Shown here piece after piece: positions 32,030-41,157 of a DNA stretch of 64,000 nt. The notes under the pieces are model-generated. The model was not told the DNA's origin and ran no database searches. It was given only the letters and a program-made list of their open reading frames with translations. Origin of the DNA: Aquibium pacificus (GTDB taxonomy: Bacteria; Pseudomonadota; Alphaproteobacteria; Rhizobiales; Rhizobiaceae); NCBI RefSeq assembly GCF_040839445.1, contig NZ_JBDPGJ010000006.1, positions 1 to 64,000 on the forward strand, read 5' to 3'. The stretch's first letter is position 1. Each line of letters opens with the position of its first letter. A program made the translations under genes and the position numbers.

Positions 32030-34045
32030 GTGAAGATTAAGACGCTTCTCATCGCCAACCGCGGCGAAATCGCCTGCCGGATCGCCCGCACGGCGCGGAC
32101 ACGGGGCGTCCGGCCTGTCGCCGTACATTCCGAAGCCGACGTCGACGCGCTCCACGTGCGCGAGATCGGCCACTCGATCTGCATCGGCGGCGGGCCGGCC
32201 TCGGAAAGCTATCTACGCATCGACGCCGTGCTGGCCGCGGCGAAGGCCACCGGGGCCGACGCCGTCCATCCCGGCTACGGTTTCCTCGCCGAGAACCCCG
32301 AATTCGCCCGCGCGGTCGAGGCCGCCGGTCTGATCTTCATGGGACCGACGCCGGAAACCCTGGAACGGTTCGGCGACAAGGCCAGCGCCAAGGATGCCGC
32401 CATCGCGGCCGGCCTGCCGGTGATCTCGGGCGCTGCGGGCGCCCTGTCCGATCCCGATCAAATCGCCGCCGAAGTGCGCCGGATGGGGCTGCCCGTGCTG
32501 CTCAAGGCCGTGGGCGGCGGCGGCGGACGTGGACAGCGGTTGGTGGCAGACGAAAAGACCCTGATGACCGACATCGAGGGTGCGCTGCGCGAGGCGAAGT
32601 CTACCTTCGGCTCGGAAGGTCTCCTGCTGGAACGGTTCCTCCCCGAGGCCCGCCATGTGGAGGTGCAGATCGCCGGCGATGGCAAGGGCCACGTCGTGCA
32701 TCTTTTCGAGCGCGATTGCACGCTGCAGCGCCGGCATCAGAAGGTGATCGAGGAAGCCCCCGCCTGGGGGCTGCCCCGCGACCTGCTCGAACGGATCGCC
32801 CAGGACGCCGTGCGGCTGGGGGAGACGCTCGACTACCGCGGGCTCGGCACGGTGGAGTTCCTGGTGGCGGGCGAGGAATATTTTTTCCTCGAGGTGAACC
32901 CGCGCATCCAGGTGGAACATCCCGTGACCGAGGTGATCACCGGGCTCGACCTCGTGGCGCTGCATCTGCGTATTGCCGAGGGTGCGGGCCTTGGCCTGGA
33001 GCAGGACGATCTGACAATCAACGGTCACGCCGTTGAGGCACGCCTCTATGCCGAGGACCCGTCGATGCAATTCGCTCCTTCCACCGGCACGCTGACCACG
33101 TTGAGCCTGCCCGACGGTCTGCGCATCGACAGCGGCGTCGAGGTAGGCGATGCCGTCACCCCCTACTACGATCCGATGATCGCCAAGCTGATCATCCACG
33201 CGCCCGACCGCGAGACGGCGCTGGCGCGGCTCGCGCTGTCGCTGGATCATGTCGCGGTCGAAGGCGTCGAGACCAACCGCGCCTTCCTCGCCGCGCTCGC
33301 CCGCAACGCCGATTTCGAGAAAATGAACGTCCACACCCACTGGATCGACGAGCGGCTGGACGATCTGACCGCGGCGGCGAAAGTGCCGGGCGCCCGGCTC
33401 TGGAAGGCCATGGCAGCGGTGCTTTTCGTCACCCGCGGGCGCTCAGACGGCGCCGCCGAACCTTGGTCGAACCGCGACCTCTTCACCAACTGGCGGCTCG
33501 GCCTTGGCGGCGACGCGATGGAGGCGGGCCAGCGCGTGATGCTGACCGACGCAGCGGGAAGGTGTGAGGAGCTCTGCGTCGGTCCGGTCCGCTCCGGCGA
33601 CACCTACACGGTCTACGGCAGTGATGGTGCCGCCCTCACTTTCTCCTGCCGTGAGATCGCGCCGGGCCGGTGGCGCGTGGCGCAGGGCGAGACGGTAGAC
33701 GTGGCAACCGCGCGCCTTCATGCCGAGGTGATCGAGATCGACGCCGGGCCGGGGCGGCTTGTCTTCCGCCCGGCACCACCTTTGGCCTCGGCCGGCGGCG
33801 ACAGCGCTGCCGAACGGACCGTTGCCTCGCCGCTTACCGGAATGATCGTCGACGTCAAAGTGTCCGGGGGCGACGCGGTAGCGGAAGGCGATGTCGTAGC
33901 GGTCCTGGAATCAATGAAGCTCGAGATCTCCATCAAGGCATCTGCCTCCGGGATCGCCGCGAATGTTGCGGTTTCCAAAGGCATGATGGTGGATCGCGGC
34001 CAGATGATCGCCGAGATCATACCATTCGAAAAGGAACAGGCATGA
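32030..34045 (+). CDS. acyl-CoA carboxylase alpha subunit (biotin carboxylase + biotin carrier)
   Basis: About 671 residues from GTG 32030 (GTG 32024 is also possible); the protein begins VKIKTLLIANRGEIACRI. Domains in order: biotin carboxylase about 1-450, with glycine-rich loop GGGGGRGQRL and ERDCTLQRRHQK; a BT linker; and a biotinyl carrier domain at the end with VLESMKLEIS, Lys630 being the biotinylation site. It carboxylates its own biotin with ATP and bicarbonate. It follows the beta subunit by 10 bases and overlaps the lyase gene by 4. Confidence 0.92.
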   Translation: MKIKTLLIANRGEIACRIARTARTRGVRPVAVHSEADVDALHVREIGHSICIGGGPASESYLRIDAVLAAAKATGADAVHPGYGFLAENPEFARAVEAAGLIFMGPTPETLERFGDKASAKDAAIAAGLPVISGAAGALSDPDQIAAEVRRMGLPVLLKAVGGGGGRGQRLVADEKTLMTDIEGALREAKSTFGSEGLLLERFLPEARHVEVQIAGDGKGHVVHLFERDCTLQRRHQKVIEEAPAWGLPRDLLERIAQDAVRLGETLDYRGLGTVEFLVAGEEYFFLEVNPRIQVEHPVTEVITGLDLVALHLRIAEGAGLGLEQDDLTINGHAVEARLYAEDPSMQFAPSTGTLTTLSLPDGLRIDSGVEVGDAVTPYYDPMIAKLIIHAPDRETALARLALSLDHVAVEGVETNRAFLAALARNADFEKMNVHTHWIDERLDDLTAAAKVPGARLWKAMAAVLFVTRGRSDGAAEPWSNRDLFTNWRLGLGGDAMEAGQRVMLTDAAGRCEELCVGPVRSGDTYTVYGSDGAALTFSCREIAPGRWRVAQGETVDVATARLHAEVIEIDAGPGRLVFRPAPPLASAGGDSAAERTVASPLTGMIVDVKVSGGDAVAEGDVVAVLESMKLEISIKASASGIAANVAVSKGMMVDRGQMIAEIIPFEKEQA

Positions 34046-35001
34046 CCGACTTTCCCAAGTTCGTAGAGTTTCGTGAAGAAGGCCCGCGCGAGGGCTTTCA
34101 GATCGAAAGCAAGACCTACCCGATCGAACAGCGGATCGAACTGATCGACATGCTCAGCGATACAGGGCTGAAGCGCATCCAAGTGGGTAGCTTCGTGAGC
34201 CCCAGATACGTGCCGCAGATGGCCGACACGGGCGAGCTGTTCCAGCGCATCAAGCGCAAGCCCGGTGTGAAATACACCTCGCTCTGGCTGAACGAGAAGG
34301 GGTTCCGCAAGGCGTTGACCGCGCATGAAGTCGATATCGACCCGCGTCTTTTGTTCTATCCGTCTGAAGCTTTCGCACAGGCAAACAACAACTGCTCCTC
34401 AGCGGAGATGCGCGAGCGGCAGCGCGAGTGGGTGCGGCTCTACAAGGAAGCGGGCTACACCGTCGATGCGGCCTATGTGATGACCGCGTTCGGCTGCAAC
34501 CTGCAGGGACCGATTCCGCAGGAGCAGGTCCTGAACGACTTCCGCTTTGTCCTCCAACTTTGCGAGGAAGAGGATATTCCGGTACCTATCCTCGTGATCG
34601 CCGACACGATGGGCTGGGGCAACCCAGAGGCGGTCAAGCGCATGGTCGGCGCCCTGCGCGAGCTTGCGCCCGGGGCGCGCATCGGAATGCATCTTCACGA
34701 CACGCGCGGGCTGGGCATCGCCAACATCCATGCGGCGTTGTCGATGGGGGTGGATATGTTCGAAAGCTCGGTCGCCGGCCTTGGCGGCTGCCCCTTCGCC
34801 GGCCACGGCAACGCCCGCGCCGCAGGCAATGTCTGCACCGAGGACGCGGTTTTTCTGTGCCACGAGCTGGGCATCGAGACGGGCATCGACCTGGACAAGC
34901 TGATCGCCGCCGCGGTCAAGGCCGAAGAGATCATCGGCGCGCCTCTGATGGGCCGGGTGATGCATTCCGGCGGGCTCGACAAATTTCGCAAGGCGAAATG
35001 A
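34042..35001 (+). CDS. HMG-CoA-lyase-like protein
   Basis: A 319-residue TIM-barrel protein of the DRE-TIM family. The metal ligands His-x-His (GMHLHDTRGLG) and the signature GLGGCPFAGHGNARAAGNVCTED, including the catalytic Cys, are present. The usual GPRDGLQ is GPREGFQ here, so the Asp metal ligand is Glu and the loop differs from true HMG-CoA lyase. It probably catalyses the retro-aldol cleavage of a 3-hydroxy-3-alkylglutaryl-CoA-type intermediate made by carboxylase and hydratase. It overlaps the carboxylase alpha gene by 4 bases. Confidence 0.82.
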   Translation: MTDFPKFVEFREEGPREGFQIESKTYPIEQRIELIDMLSDTGLKRIQVGSFVSPRYVPQMADTGELFQRIKRKPGVKYTSLWLNEKGFRKALTAHEVDIDPRLLFYPSEAFAQANNNCSSAEMRERQREWVRLYKEAGYTVDAAYVMTAFGCNLQGPIPQEQVLNDFRFVLQLCEEEDIPVPILVIADTMGWGNPEAVKRMVGALRELAPGARIGMHLHDTRGLGIANIHAALSMGVDMFESSVAGLGGCPFAGHGNARAAGNVCTEDAVFLCHELGIETGIDLDKLIAAAVKAEEIIGAPLMGRVMHSGGLDKFRKAK

Positions 35002-35012
35002 GGAGGATTAAT

Positions 35013-35927
35013 ATGGGAAAGACGCTGGATGGGAAGGTGGTGCTGGTCACGGGCGCGGGCGGCGGGATCGGCCGCGAGATCGCGCTGATGGCGGCAGTCG
35101 AGGGAGCGGCGGTCGTGGTCAATGATTTGGGCGCGACGCTCAAGGGCATCGGACAAGCTATCACCGCTGCGCAAACGGTGGTGGACGAGATCAAGGCGGC
35201 CGGCGGCGACGCCATCGCCGATGGCGGCAGCGTAACCGACCCCGACGCTGCCCAAGCCATGATCGAGGCCGCCGTGAAGGAATTCGGCCACATCGACGCA
35301 GTCGTGAACAACGCCGGAATCCTGCGCGACGGCTTCTTTCACAAGATGACATATGACGATTTCGACGCGGTGGTGAAGGTACATCTCTATGGCGCCTTCA
35401 ATACCTCGCGCGCCGCCGCCGACCATTTCCGCCAGCAGGAAGGCGGCGCGCTGGTGCACATGACCTCGACCTCGGGCCTGATCGGCAATTACGCCCAGGT
35501 GAACTATTCGGCGGCCAAACTGGGCATTGCGGCCTTTTCGAGATCCGTCGCGCTCGACCTCAAACGCTGGAACGTGCGGTCCAACTGCATCGCGCCCTTC
35601 GCCTGGAGCCGGATGATTTCCTCGATCAAGACCGACACGCCGGAACAGGAGGCGCGGGTCGAGAAGATCAAGAAGATGACGCCCGCCAAGGTCGCACCGA
35701 TGGCCTGCTATCTGATGAGCGATCAGGCCGCAGATATCTCGGGCCAGATCTTTGCCGTTCGGATGAACGAGATCTTCCTGATGAGCCAGCCGCGACCGGT
35801 GCGTTCGGTGCATTCCGGCGACGGCTGGACCGCCGAAACGATCGCCGAGCATGCCATTCCCGCGCTCAAGTCGCATTTCACGCCGCTTGAAGTGTCGGCG
35901 GACGTCTTTTCCTGGGATCCGGTTTGA
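35013..35927 (+). CDS. SDR of the multifunctional-enzyme-2 (3-hydroxyacyl-CoA dehydrogenase) type
   Basis: 304 residues from ATG 35013 after AGGAGG. TGAGGGIG is the cofactor motif, NNAGILRDGFFHKMTYDDFDAV is typical of MFE-2/17beta-HSD4 dehydrogenases, and YSAAK carries the catalytic pair. The C-terminal 50-60 residues (RMNEIFLMSQPRPVRS) extend beyond a minimal SDR, as in that subgroup. It would oxidise a 3-hydroxyacyl-CoA. Its stop and the next gene's start share one base (TGATG). Confidence 0.9.
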   Translation: MGKTLDGKVVLVTGAGGGIGREIALMAAVEGAAVVVNDLGATLKGIGQAITAAQTVVDEIKAAGGDAIADGGSVTDPDAAQAMIEAAVKEFGHIDAVVNNAGILRDGFFHKMTYDDFDAVVKVHLYGAFNTSRAAADHFRQQEGGALVHMTSTSGLIGNYAQVNYSAAKLGIAAFSRSVALDLKRWNVRSNCIAPFAWSRMISSIKTDTPEQEARVEKIKKMTPAKVAPMACYLMSDQAADISGQIFAVRMNEIFLMSQPRPVRSVHSGDGWTAETIAEHAIPALKSHFTPLEVSADVFSWDPV

Positions 35928-36730
35928 TGAGCAAGCGCAAACAAAAAATTACGTCGAATATCGGCTGGAGCACACCCGATAAGATCTGCGTGCGCGGACT
36001 CGACCTGCCGAACGAGATCCTGGGCCACATGAACCTCGGCGATCTGGCGTTTCTCCAGTTGACGGGCCGCAAGGCCCCGCCCGAGGAGAGCCGGGTGTTC
36101 AACGCCATCGTCATCACGCTCGTGGAACATGGTATCACGCCGTCCGCCCTGGCCGCGCGCATGACCTATATGGGCGCGCCGGAATCGCTTCAGGCCGCAG
36201 TCGCGGCGGGGCTCTGTGGGTTGGGCACGGTGTTCGTCGGCTCGATGGAAGGCGCCTCAAAGATGCTGTACGAGGCACTGCCGCAGGACAAGCTGGGCAC
36301 CGGCGCAGATCTGGATGCTATCGCCGCTGAAACGGTCGAAAAATTCCGCGCCCGCAAGGCGATCGTGCCGGGGCTGGGCCATCCGGTGCACAAGCCGGTC
36401 GATCCCCGCGCGCCGCGGCTTTTCCAGATTGCGGCCGAGAACGGCAAGTCCGGCGAATATGTCGCGCTGATCCAGAAAATTCAGGCCGTGGCCGAAGATA
36501 AGTCAGGCAAGATGCTGCCGATCAACGCCACCGGCGCAATCGGCGCTATCTGCTGCGAGTTCGGCTTCCCATGGAAGATCGTGCGTGGCTTCGGGGTGAT
36601 GGCACGCGCGATCGGGCTGGTGGGCCATATCCTCGAGGAGAGCGAAAATCCGATTTCCTACGAAATATGGCAGCGCGCCGAAGAGGAGATCCTCGAGACC
36701 AGCGGCCCTGACGTGCACAGGGCGAGGTGA
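35927..36730 (+). CDS. citrate-synthase-fold protein, citryl-CoA-lyase-like
   Basis: 267 residues, about the size of the citrate synthase large domain alone. GLGHPVHKPVDPRAPRLF keeps the citrate synthase motif around the second active-site His. The first catalytic-His loop reads GSMEGASKML and the Asp region reads LPINATGAIGAI, so two of the three catalytic residues of citrate synthase are absent. Proteins of this form are usually named citryl-CoA lyase. In this operon, cleavage or condensation of a 3-hydroxy-3-carboxy acyl-CoA is plausible but unproven. It is translationally coupled to the SDR and followed after 3 bases by a dehydrogenase. Confidence 0.78.
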   Translation: MSKRKQKITSNIGWSTPDKICVRGLDLPNEILGHMNLGDLAFLQLTGRKAPPEESRVFNAIVITLVEHGITPSALAARMTYMGAPESLQAAVAAGLCGLGTVFVGSMEGASKMLYEALPQDKLGTGADLDAIAAETVEKFRARKAIVPGLGHPVHKPVDPRAPRLFQIAAENGKSGEYVALIQKIQAVAEDKSGKMLPINATGAIGAICCEFGFPWKIVRGFGVMARAIGLVGHILEESENPISYEIWQRAEEEILETSGPDVHRAR

Positions 36731-36733
36731 CGG

Positions 36734-37897
36734 ATGCAGACCTCCGCCCCTGAAAACCATGACGATCTGCGCGTGGCGCTGCGCGCGCTCTGCGCGCAAT
36801 TCCCACCCGAATACCACCGCCAGCATGGTGCGGATGAGACCTACCCCGAAGAGTTTGTTGAGGCGCTGACCCGCGCGGGCTGGCTTGCCGCGATGATCCC
36901 CGAGGAATATGGCGGCTCGGGGCTAGGGCTAACCGAGGCCTCGATCATCATGGAGGAGATCAACCGCTCGGGCGGCAACGCTGGCCATTGCCACGGCCAG
37001 ATGTACAACATGGGCACGCTCCTGCGGCACGGATCGGAGGAGCAGAAGCGGAAATACCTGCCTGGCGTTGCCAGCGGCGAACTGCGGCTGCAATCAATGG
37101 CCGTGACCGAACCCACCACCGGCACCGACACCACCAAGCTCAAGACCACTGCGGTCAAGACGGGCGACCGCTATGTGGTCAACGGTCAGAAGGTCTGGAT
37201 CAGCCGAATCCGGCATTCTGACCTGATGATCCTGCTGGCCCGCACGACGCCGATCAATGAGGTCAAGCGCAAGGCGCAGGGCCTGTCGATCTTCATGGTC
37301 GATCTGAAAAAGGCCATTGGCAACGGCATGAGAGTGAGCCCGATCGCGAATATGCCGGGGCACGAAACCTACGAGGTTTTCTTCGATGAGCTCGAGATCC
37401 CAGAAGAGAACCTGATCGGTGAGGAAGGGCGCGGCTTTTATCATATCCTGGATGGATTGAATGCCGAGCGCACCCTGATCGCTGCGGAATGTATCGGCGA
37501 CGGCTACTGGTTCATTGATAAAGCCCGCGCCTATGCGGGAGAGCGGATCGTGTTCGACCGGCCCATCGGCCAGAACCAGGGAGTGCAGTTCCCAATCGCC
37601 AAGGCTTTCGTCAACCTCGAGGCAGCCAATCTGATGCGTTTCGAAGCCTGCCGCCGCTTCGATTCCGGCAGCGATTGCGGGGCGCAGGCCAATATGGCCA
37701 AGCTGCTTGCCGCCGATGCGTCCTGGGAGGCGGCCAACGCATGCATCCAGACCCATGGCGGGTTCGGATTTGCCCGGGAGTACGATGTGGAACGCAAGTT
37801 TCGCGAAACCCGCCTGTACCAGGTGGCGCCGATATCGACCAACCTGATCCTGTCCTATGTCGCGGAACACATCCTCGGCATGCCAAGGTCGTTTTGA
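36734..37897 (+). CDS. acyl-CoA dehydrogenase (helix-G Glu type)
   Basis: 387 residues. AVTEPTTGTDTTKLKTTA and VVNGQKVWISR are the FAD and substrate motifs. Glu245 before Arg246 (NAERTLIAAE) is the probable base, and the C-terminal LGMPRSF lacks the YEGT acid. It strongly resembles the dehydrogenase at 51550-52716 (same PTTGTDTTKLKT/PTTGLNTTKLKT block), suggesting paralogues in two pathways. It is the third dehydrogenase of this operon, coupled closely to the lyase-like gene. Confidence 0.9.
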   Translation: MQTSAPENHDDLRVALRALCAQFPPEYHRQHGADETYPEEFVEALTRAGWLAAMIPEEYGGSGLGLTEASIIMEEINRSGGNAGHCHGQMYNMGTLLRHGSEEQKRKYLPGVASGELRLQSMAVTEPTTGTDTTKLKTTAVKTGDRYVVNGQKVWISRIRHSDLMILLARTTPINEVKRKAQGLSIFMVDLKKAIGNGMRVSPIANMPGHETYEVFFDELEIPEENLIGEEGRGFYHILDGLNAERTLIAAECIGDGYWFIDKARAYAGERIVFDRPIGQNQGVQFPIAKAFVNLEAANLMRFEACRRFDSGSDCGAQANMAKLLAADASWEAANACIQTHGGFGFAREYDVERKFRETRLYQVAPISTNLILSYVAEHILGMPRSF

Positions 37898-37941
37898 GGC
37901 GCCTCGTGCTGACGCCGCAATCCGGAACGGGAAGAGCGCGG

Positions 37942-38781
37942 ATGACAACCGAAGTCGACATCGATCATCTGCGAGGCTGGATCGGCACCGAGGAGAGCGC
38001 TTCGGAAACCATTTGCGACGTACTGCTGGCACGGTACCGCGCGACCTTGGGCCGGTGGCTCGCGCCCGCCGAGGCAGGGCACGCACCACTGGGCCTCCAC
38101 TGGTGCCTCACACTGCCTCCAGCCGAGCTCGAGACGCTTGGAGCGGACGGACACCCGGCCCGGGGCGGCTTTATGCCTCCTGTGCCTCTGCCTTCGCGCA
38201 TGTGGGCCGGCGGCGAGTTGCGGCATCTGAGGCCGCTGCCTGCGGTGGGAACCGTCAAGCGCCGGTCAGTCATCGCCGATGTGACCCTGAAAAAGGGGCG
38301 CAGTGGCCCGCTGGTGTTGGTTACGGTCAAGCATGAATATGTCGCCGAGGGCGAAACCGCGGTTGTCGAGACCCAGAACATTGTTTATCGGGCAAGCACG
38401 GTGCCCGGGCCCGCGCCCGCTGTTCAGCCCGACGCGGCAGAGCGCGTGCAGGAGATCCTGACGCCAGACCCCGTTTTGCTGTTCCGCTATTCAGCGATCA
38501 CATTCAACGGCCATCGTATCCACTACGACCGTCCCTATGCCTGCGAGATCGAGGGCTATCCAGACCTGGTGGTTCATGGGCCGCTGCAGGCTACATTACT
38601 TGTCAACCTGGCCGCGAAGGCATGTGGCGGCATACCGGCGGTTTTCAGCTATCGGGGCTTGGCGCCATGCTATAGCGGCAAGATGTTGATGCTGTGCCAA
38701 CAGGGGACGCCGACCGAAGGCACGGTGTGGTGCGAGACAGCCGACGGACTGAGAACAATGCAAGGCACATATCAGACCTGA
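37942..38781 (+). CDS. FAS1/HTD2-like hotdog dehydratase (mesaconyl/itaconyl-CoA hydratase-like)
   Basis: 279 residues with two hotdog halves of the HTD2/MaoC-like type. The N-terminal half carries GGFMPPVPLPSRMWAGGEL and RRSVIADVTLKKG; the C-terminal half carries FNGHRIHYDRPYACEIEGYPDLVVHGPLQA with the hydratase-type N-x-HxIHxD pattern. Members hydrate mesaconyl-C4-CoA, itaconyl-CoA or similar enoyl-CoAs. It lies 44 bases after the third dehydrogenase and 34 before the MmgE/PrpD gene. It could belong to either the carboxylase pathway or the dicarboxylate pathway next door. Confidence 0.82.
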   Translation: MTTEVDIDHLRGWIGTEESASETICDVLLARYRATLGRWLAPAEAGHAPLGLHWCLTLPPAELETLGADGHPARGGFMPPVPLPSRMWAGGELRHLRPLPAVGTVKRRSVIADVTLKKGRSGPLVLVTVKHEYVAEGETAVVETQNIVYRASTVPGPAPAVQPDAAERVQEILTPDPVLLFRYSAITFNGHRIHYDRPYACEIEGYPDLVVHGPLQATLLVNLAAKACGGIPAVFSYRGLAPCYSGKMLMLCQQGTPTEGTVWCETADGLRTMQGTYQT

Positions 38782-38815
38782 TCGCTTTAACGAACGATCG
38801 AATTCACGGGAGAAG

Positions 38816-40204
38816 ATGTTGAGCGGAACGGAGACGAGCCGGAAGCGCTCTGCCGAACATGGCACTGCCGAACTGGCTGAATTCGCGTCAACGCTGACCA
38901 TTCGGGATATTCCCGAACATGTCGTCGAACGGTGTCTAGACCTCTTTGTCGACTGGGCCGGATCGGCGCTTTCAGGCGCACGCCATCGGGCGATCCTTGC
39001 GATTGACGATTTCGCAAAGGAAATGGGCCGTGAGAACGGCCGGTCGGAGGTGCTGATCTCGGGCCGCACGACCTCGCCGCTATTCGCCGCGATGGTGAAC
39101 GCCGCCGCTTCGCACGTTTCTGAACAGGACGATGTGCACAATGGTTCAGTGTTCCATCCGGGCGCGGTGGTATTTCCCGCCGCACTGGCCGTGGCCCAGA
39201 ATATCGGCGCAAGTGGCCGCGACTTCCTTACGGCATGCGTCGCCGGCTATGAGACAGGCATTCGCGCCGGCGAATATCTGGGCCTTCCGCACTACAAGAT
39301 CTTTCACACCACGGGAACCGCGGGCACTCTCGCTGCGGCCGCTGCTGCGGGCCGGCTGCTCGGGTTGGGCTCTGAGCAGATGCTCAATGCTTTCGGCTCG
39401 GCCGGAACCCAGGCCGCGGGTGTATGGGAGTTTCTCAGAGACGCCGCCGATTCCAAGCAGCTCCACACCGGGAAGGCTGCAGCCAACGGGCTGACTGCAG
39501 CAAGTCTCGCAGCAAGGGGGTTTACTGGCGCACGTCGCATCCTGGAGGGCGAACAAGGCATGGGCGCAGGAATGTCACAAAACTGCGACCCGGCAAAAAT
39601 CACCGCTGGTCTCGGTGCGAGATGGGCGCTCGCCGAGACCTCCTTCAAGTTTCATGCTTCGTGCCGTCATACGCACCCTGCCGCCGACGCACTGCTCAAA
39701 ATTGTGCAGGAGCACGACTTGCGCGCCGAAGATATCGAGCATGTCACCGCTCATGTTCACCAGGCGGCAATCGACGTGCTGGGGTCGGTCGTGCGGCCTG
39801 CCACAGTGCATCAGGCGAAATTCTCGATGCCTGCTACGCTCGGGCTCATTGCCGTGCATCGGCGCGCCGGGTTGGACGAATTCGATACGGTCCTGAAGGA
39901 TGAAGTGGTACGAGAGTTCATGCGACGGGTCAATATGGTCTTCGACCCGGAAGTGGAGCATAACTACCCGGCAACCTGGATGGGGAAAGTATCGGTGACT
40001 ACAAAAGGCGGAACGGTTTTGACAGACCGTATCGAAGAACCGAAAGGAGACCCCGGCAATACCTTGACGCGCGGCGAGATCGAAAAAAAAGCGCGCACCC
40101 TGGCAGAGTATGGTGGCGCCCTCGATGGCGGTGGGTGGACCCGCGTCTCCCGCAAACTTTGGTCGATTGCTTCACTCGAGGAGATCGGATCGCTGCTTCG
40201 CTGA
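38816..40204 (+). CDS. MmgE/PrpD family protein
   Basis: 462 residues, the normal family length. The family pattern SHVSEQDDVHNGSVFHPGAVVFPAALA is near 100-128, TGTAGTLAAAAAAGRLLGL follows, and SCRHTHPAADALL is a second conserved block. The family includes 2-methylcitrate dehydratase and cis-aconitate decarboxylase, so a dehydratase or decarboxylase acting on a tricarboxylate-like or CoA-pathway acid is expected. The exact reaction cannot be assigned. It ends 18 bases from the convergent IclR gene. A second, divergent member lies at 58096-59490. Confidence 0.88.
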   Translation: MLSGTETSRKRSAEHGTAELAEFASTLTIRDIPEHVVERCLDLFVDWAGSALSGARHRAILAIDDFAKEMGRENGRSEVLISGRTTSPLFAAMVNAAASHVSEQDDVHNGSVFHPGAVVFPAALAVAQNIGASGRDFLTACVAGYETGIRAGEYLGLPHYKIFHTTGTAGTLAAAAAAGRLLGLGSEQMLNAFGSAGTQAAGVWEFLRDAADSKQLHTGKAAANGLTAASLAARGFTGARRILEGEQGMGAGMSQNCDPAKITAGLGARWALAETSFKFHASCRHTHPAADALLKIVQEHDLRAEDIEHVTAHVHQAAIDVLGSVVRPATVHQAKFSMPATLGLIAVHRRAGLDEFDTVLKDEVVREFMRRVNMVFDPEVEHNYPATWMGKVSVTTKGGTVLTDRIEEPKGDPGNTLTRGEIEKKARTLAEYGGALDGGGWTRVSRKLWSIASLEEIGSLLR

Positions 40205-40221
40205 TTGACCGGCTTTTCTTC

Positions 40222-41037
40222 TTACTTCCCACACCACCGCGCTCTGGTGTGGCCGTAATCCGCCGAAAGCCCGCGCGCCGCATCGAGGGTCATCTTGATC
40301 AGGCGGGCACCGCTCGCCTTGCTGCGCTCGATCGGGATGCCCAGGGCCAGGGCGCCGACAATCCCGCCTTCGCGGTCGAAGATGGGAGCCGCGATCCCGG
40401 CTACCTCCGGTATGTACTCGCCCTGCGTGATCGATACCATCTCGCGTCGCACCTTCTCCAGAGAGGCCCAGAACTCGTCCGGCCGCAGCGGTGGCTCAAG
40501 CGGCTCGGGTCCAGCCGCTAGCGCCTCGAGGTAGCGCTCGACCCACTCCTTCGGCTGCCAGGCCAAAAGGACCCGGCCCGCCGCGGTGCAGTAGAGCGGC
40601 CGCGTCGTACCCACCGGAACGGTGTAGCGCACCACCCGTTCGGATTCGCAGATGTCCATGTAGACTAGGCGCCCGCTCTCCTCGTCGAGGATGGCCAGCA
40701 GCGCCGTCTCGCCCGAGCGGTCGGCCAGCTCGTGCAGCACGGGCCGCGCTATCCGCACCAGCGAGAAGCCCGGCAGGATCGCTACCGCTAGGCGATGTGC
40801 CGAGGGGCCGAGCGCATAGCGGCCGCTGGCGTTCTCGAGGTAGCGGTACTCGGTCAGCGTCCGCAGCATGCCGAGAACGCTGCTCTTCGGCAGGCCCAGA
40901 TCCTGACTCAGTTGCGTCAGCGACACTGCATCGGGCTGCCTCGCTACGTGCTCGAGGATATTCAGCGTGCGCAGAAGCGACCTCGGGCTATGGTGGCTCC
41001 GCTCGGGCGTGGCGTCGTCTTCCTCGTGTGTCTCCAT
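40222..41037 (-). CDS. IclR-family transcriptional regulator
   Basis: 271 residues: an N-terminal winged helix-turn-helix at about 20-80 (SLTQLSQDLGLPKSSVLGMLRTL) and a C-terminal effector domain (GIAAPIFDREGGIVGALALGIP). IclR members sense small organic acids. It follows the TRAP/CaiB operon on the same strand after 120 bases and probably controls it. A GTATGT-GGT-ACAAAC imperfect repeat lies upstream of its start, at about 41085-41100. Confidence 0.9.
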   Translation of the reverse strand: METHEEDDATPERSHHSPRSLLRTLNILEHVARQPDAVSLTQLSQDLGLPKSSVLGMLRTLTEYRYLENASGRYALGPSAHRLAVAILPGFSLVRIARPVLHELADRSGETALLAILDEESGRLVYMDICESERVVRYTVPVGTTRPLYCTAAGRVLLAWQPKEWVERYLEALAAGPEPLEPPLRPDEFWASLEKVRREMVSITQGEYIPEVAGIAAPIFDREGGIVGALALGIPIERSKASGARLIKMTLDAARGLSADYGHTRARWCGK

Positions 41038-41157
41038 GGCGCCTCTCCGTGCTGGCTCTGCTCCTCCTCCGCCGTCAACGGAGTTTGTACCACATACCTG
41101 ATTCCCCGGTCATATGAGCGTGCCCGCGGGGCGTCGTGACGCGACGCAACCGGCGGG

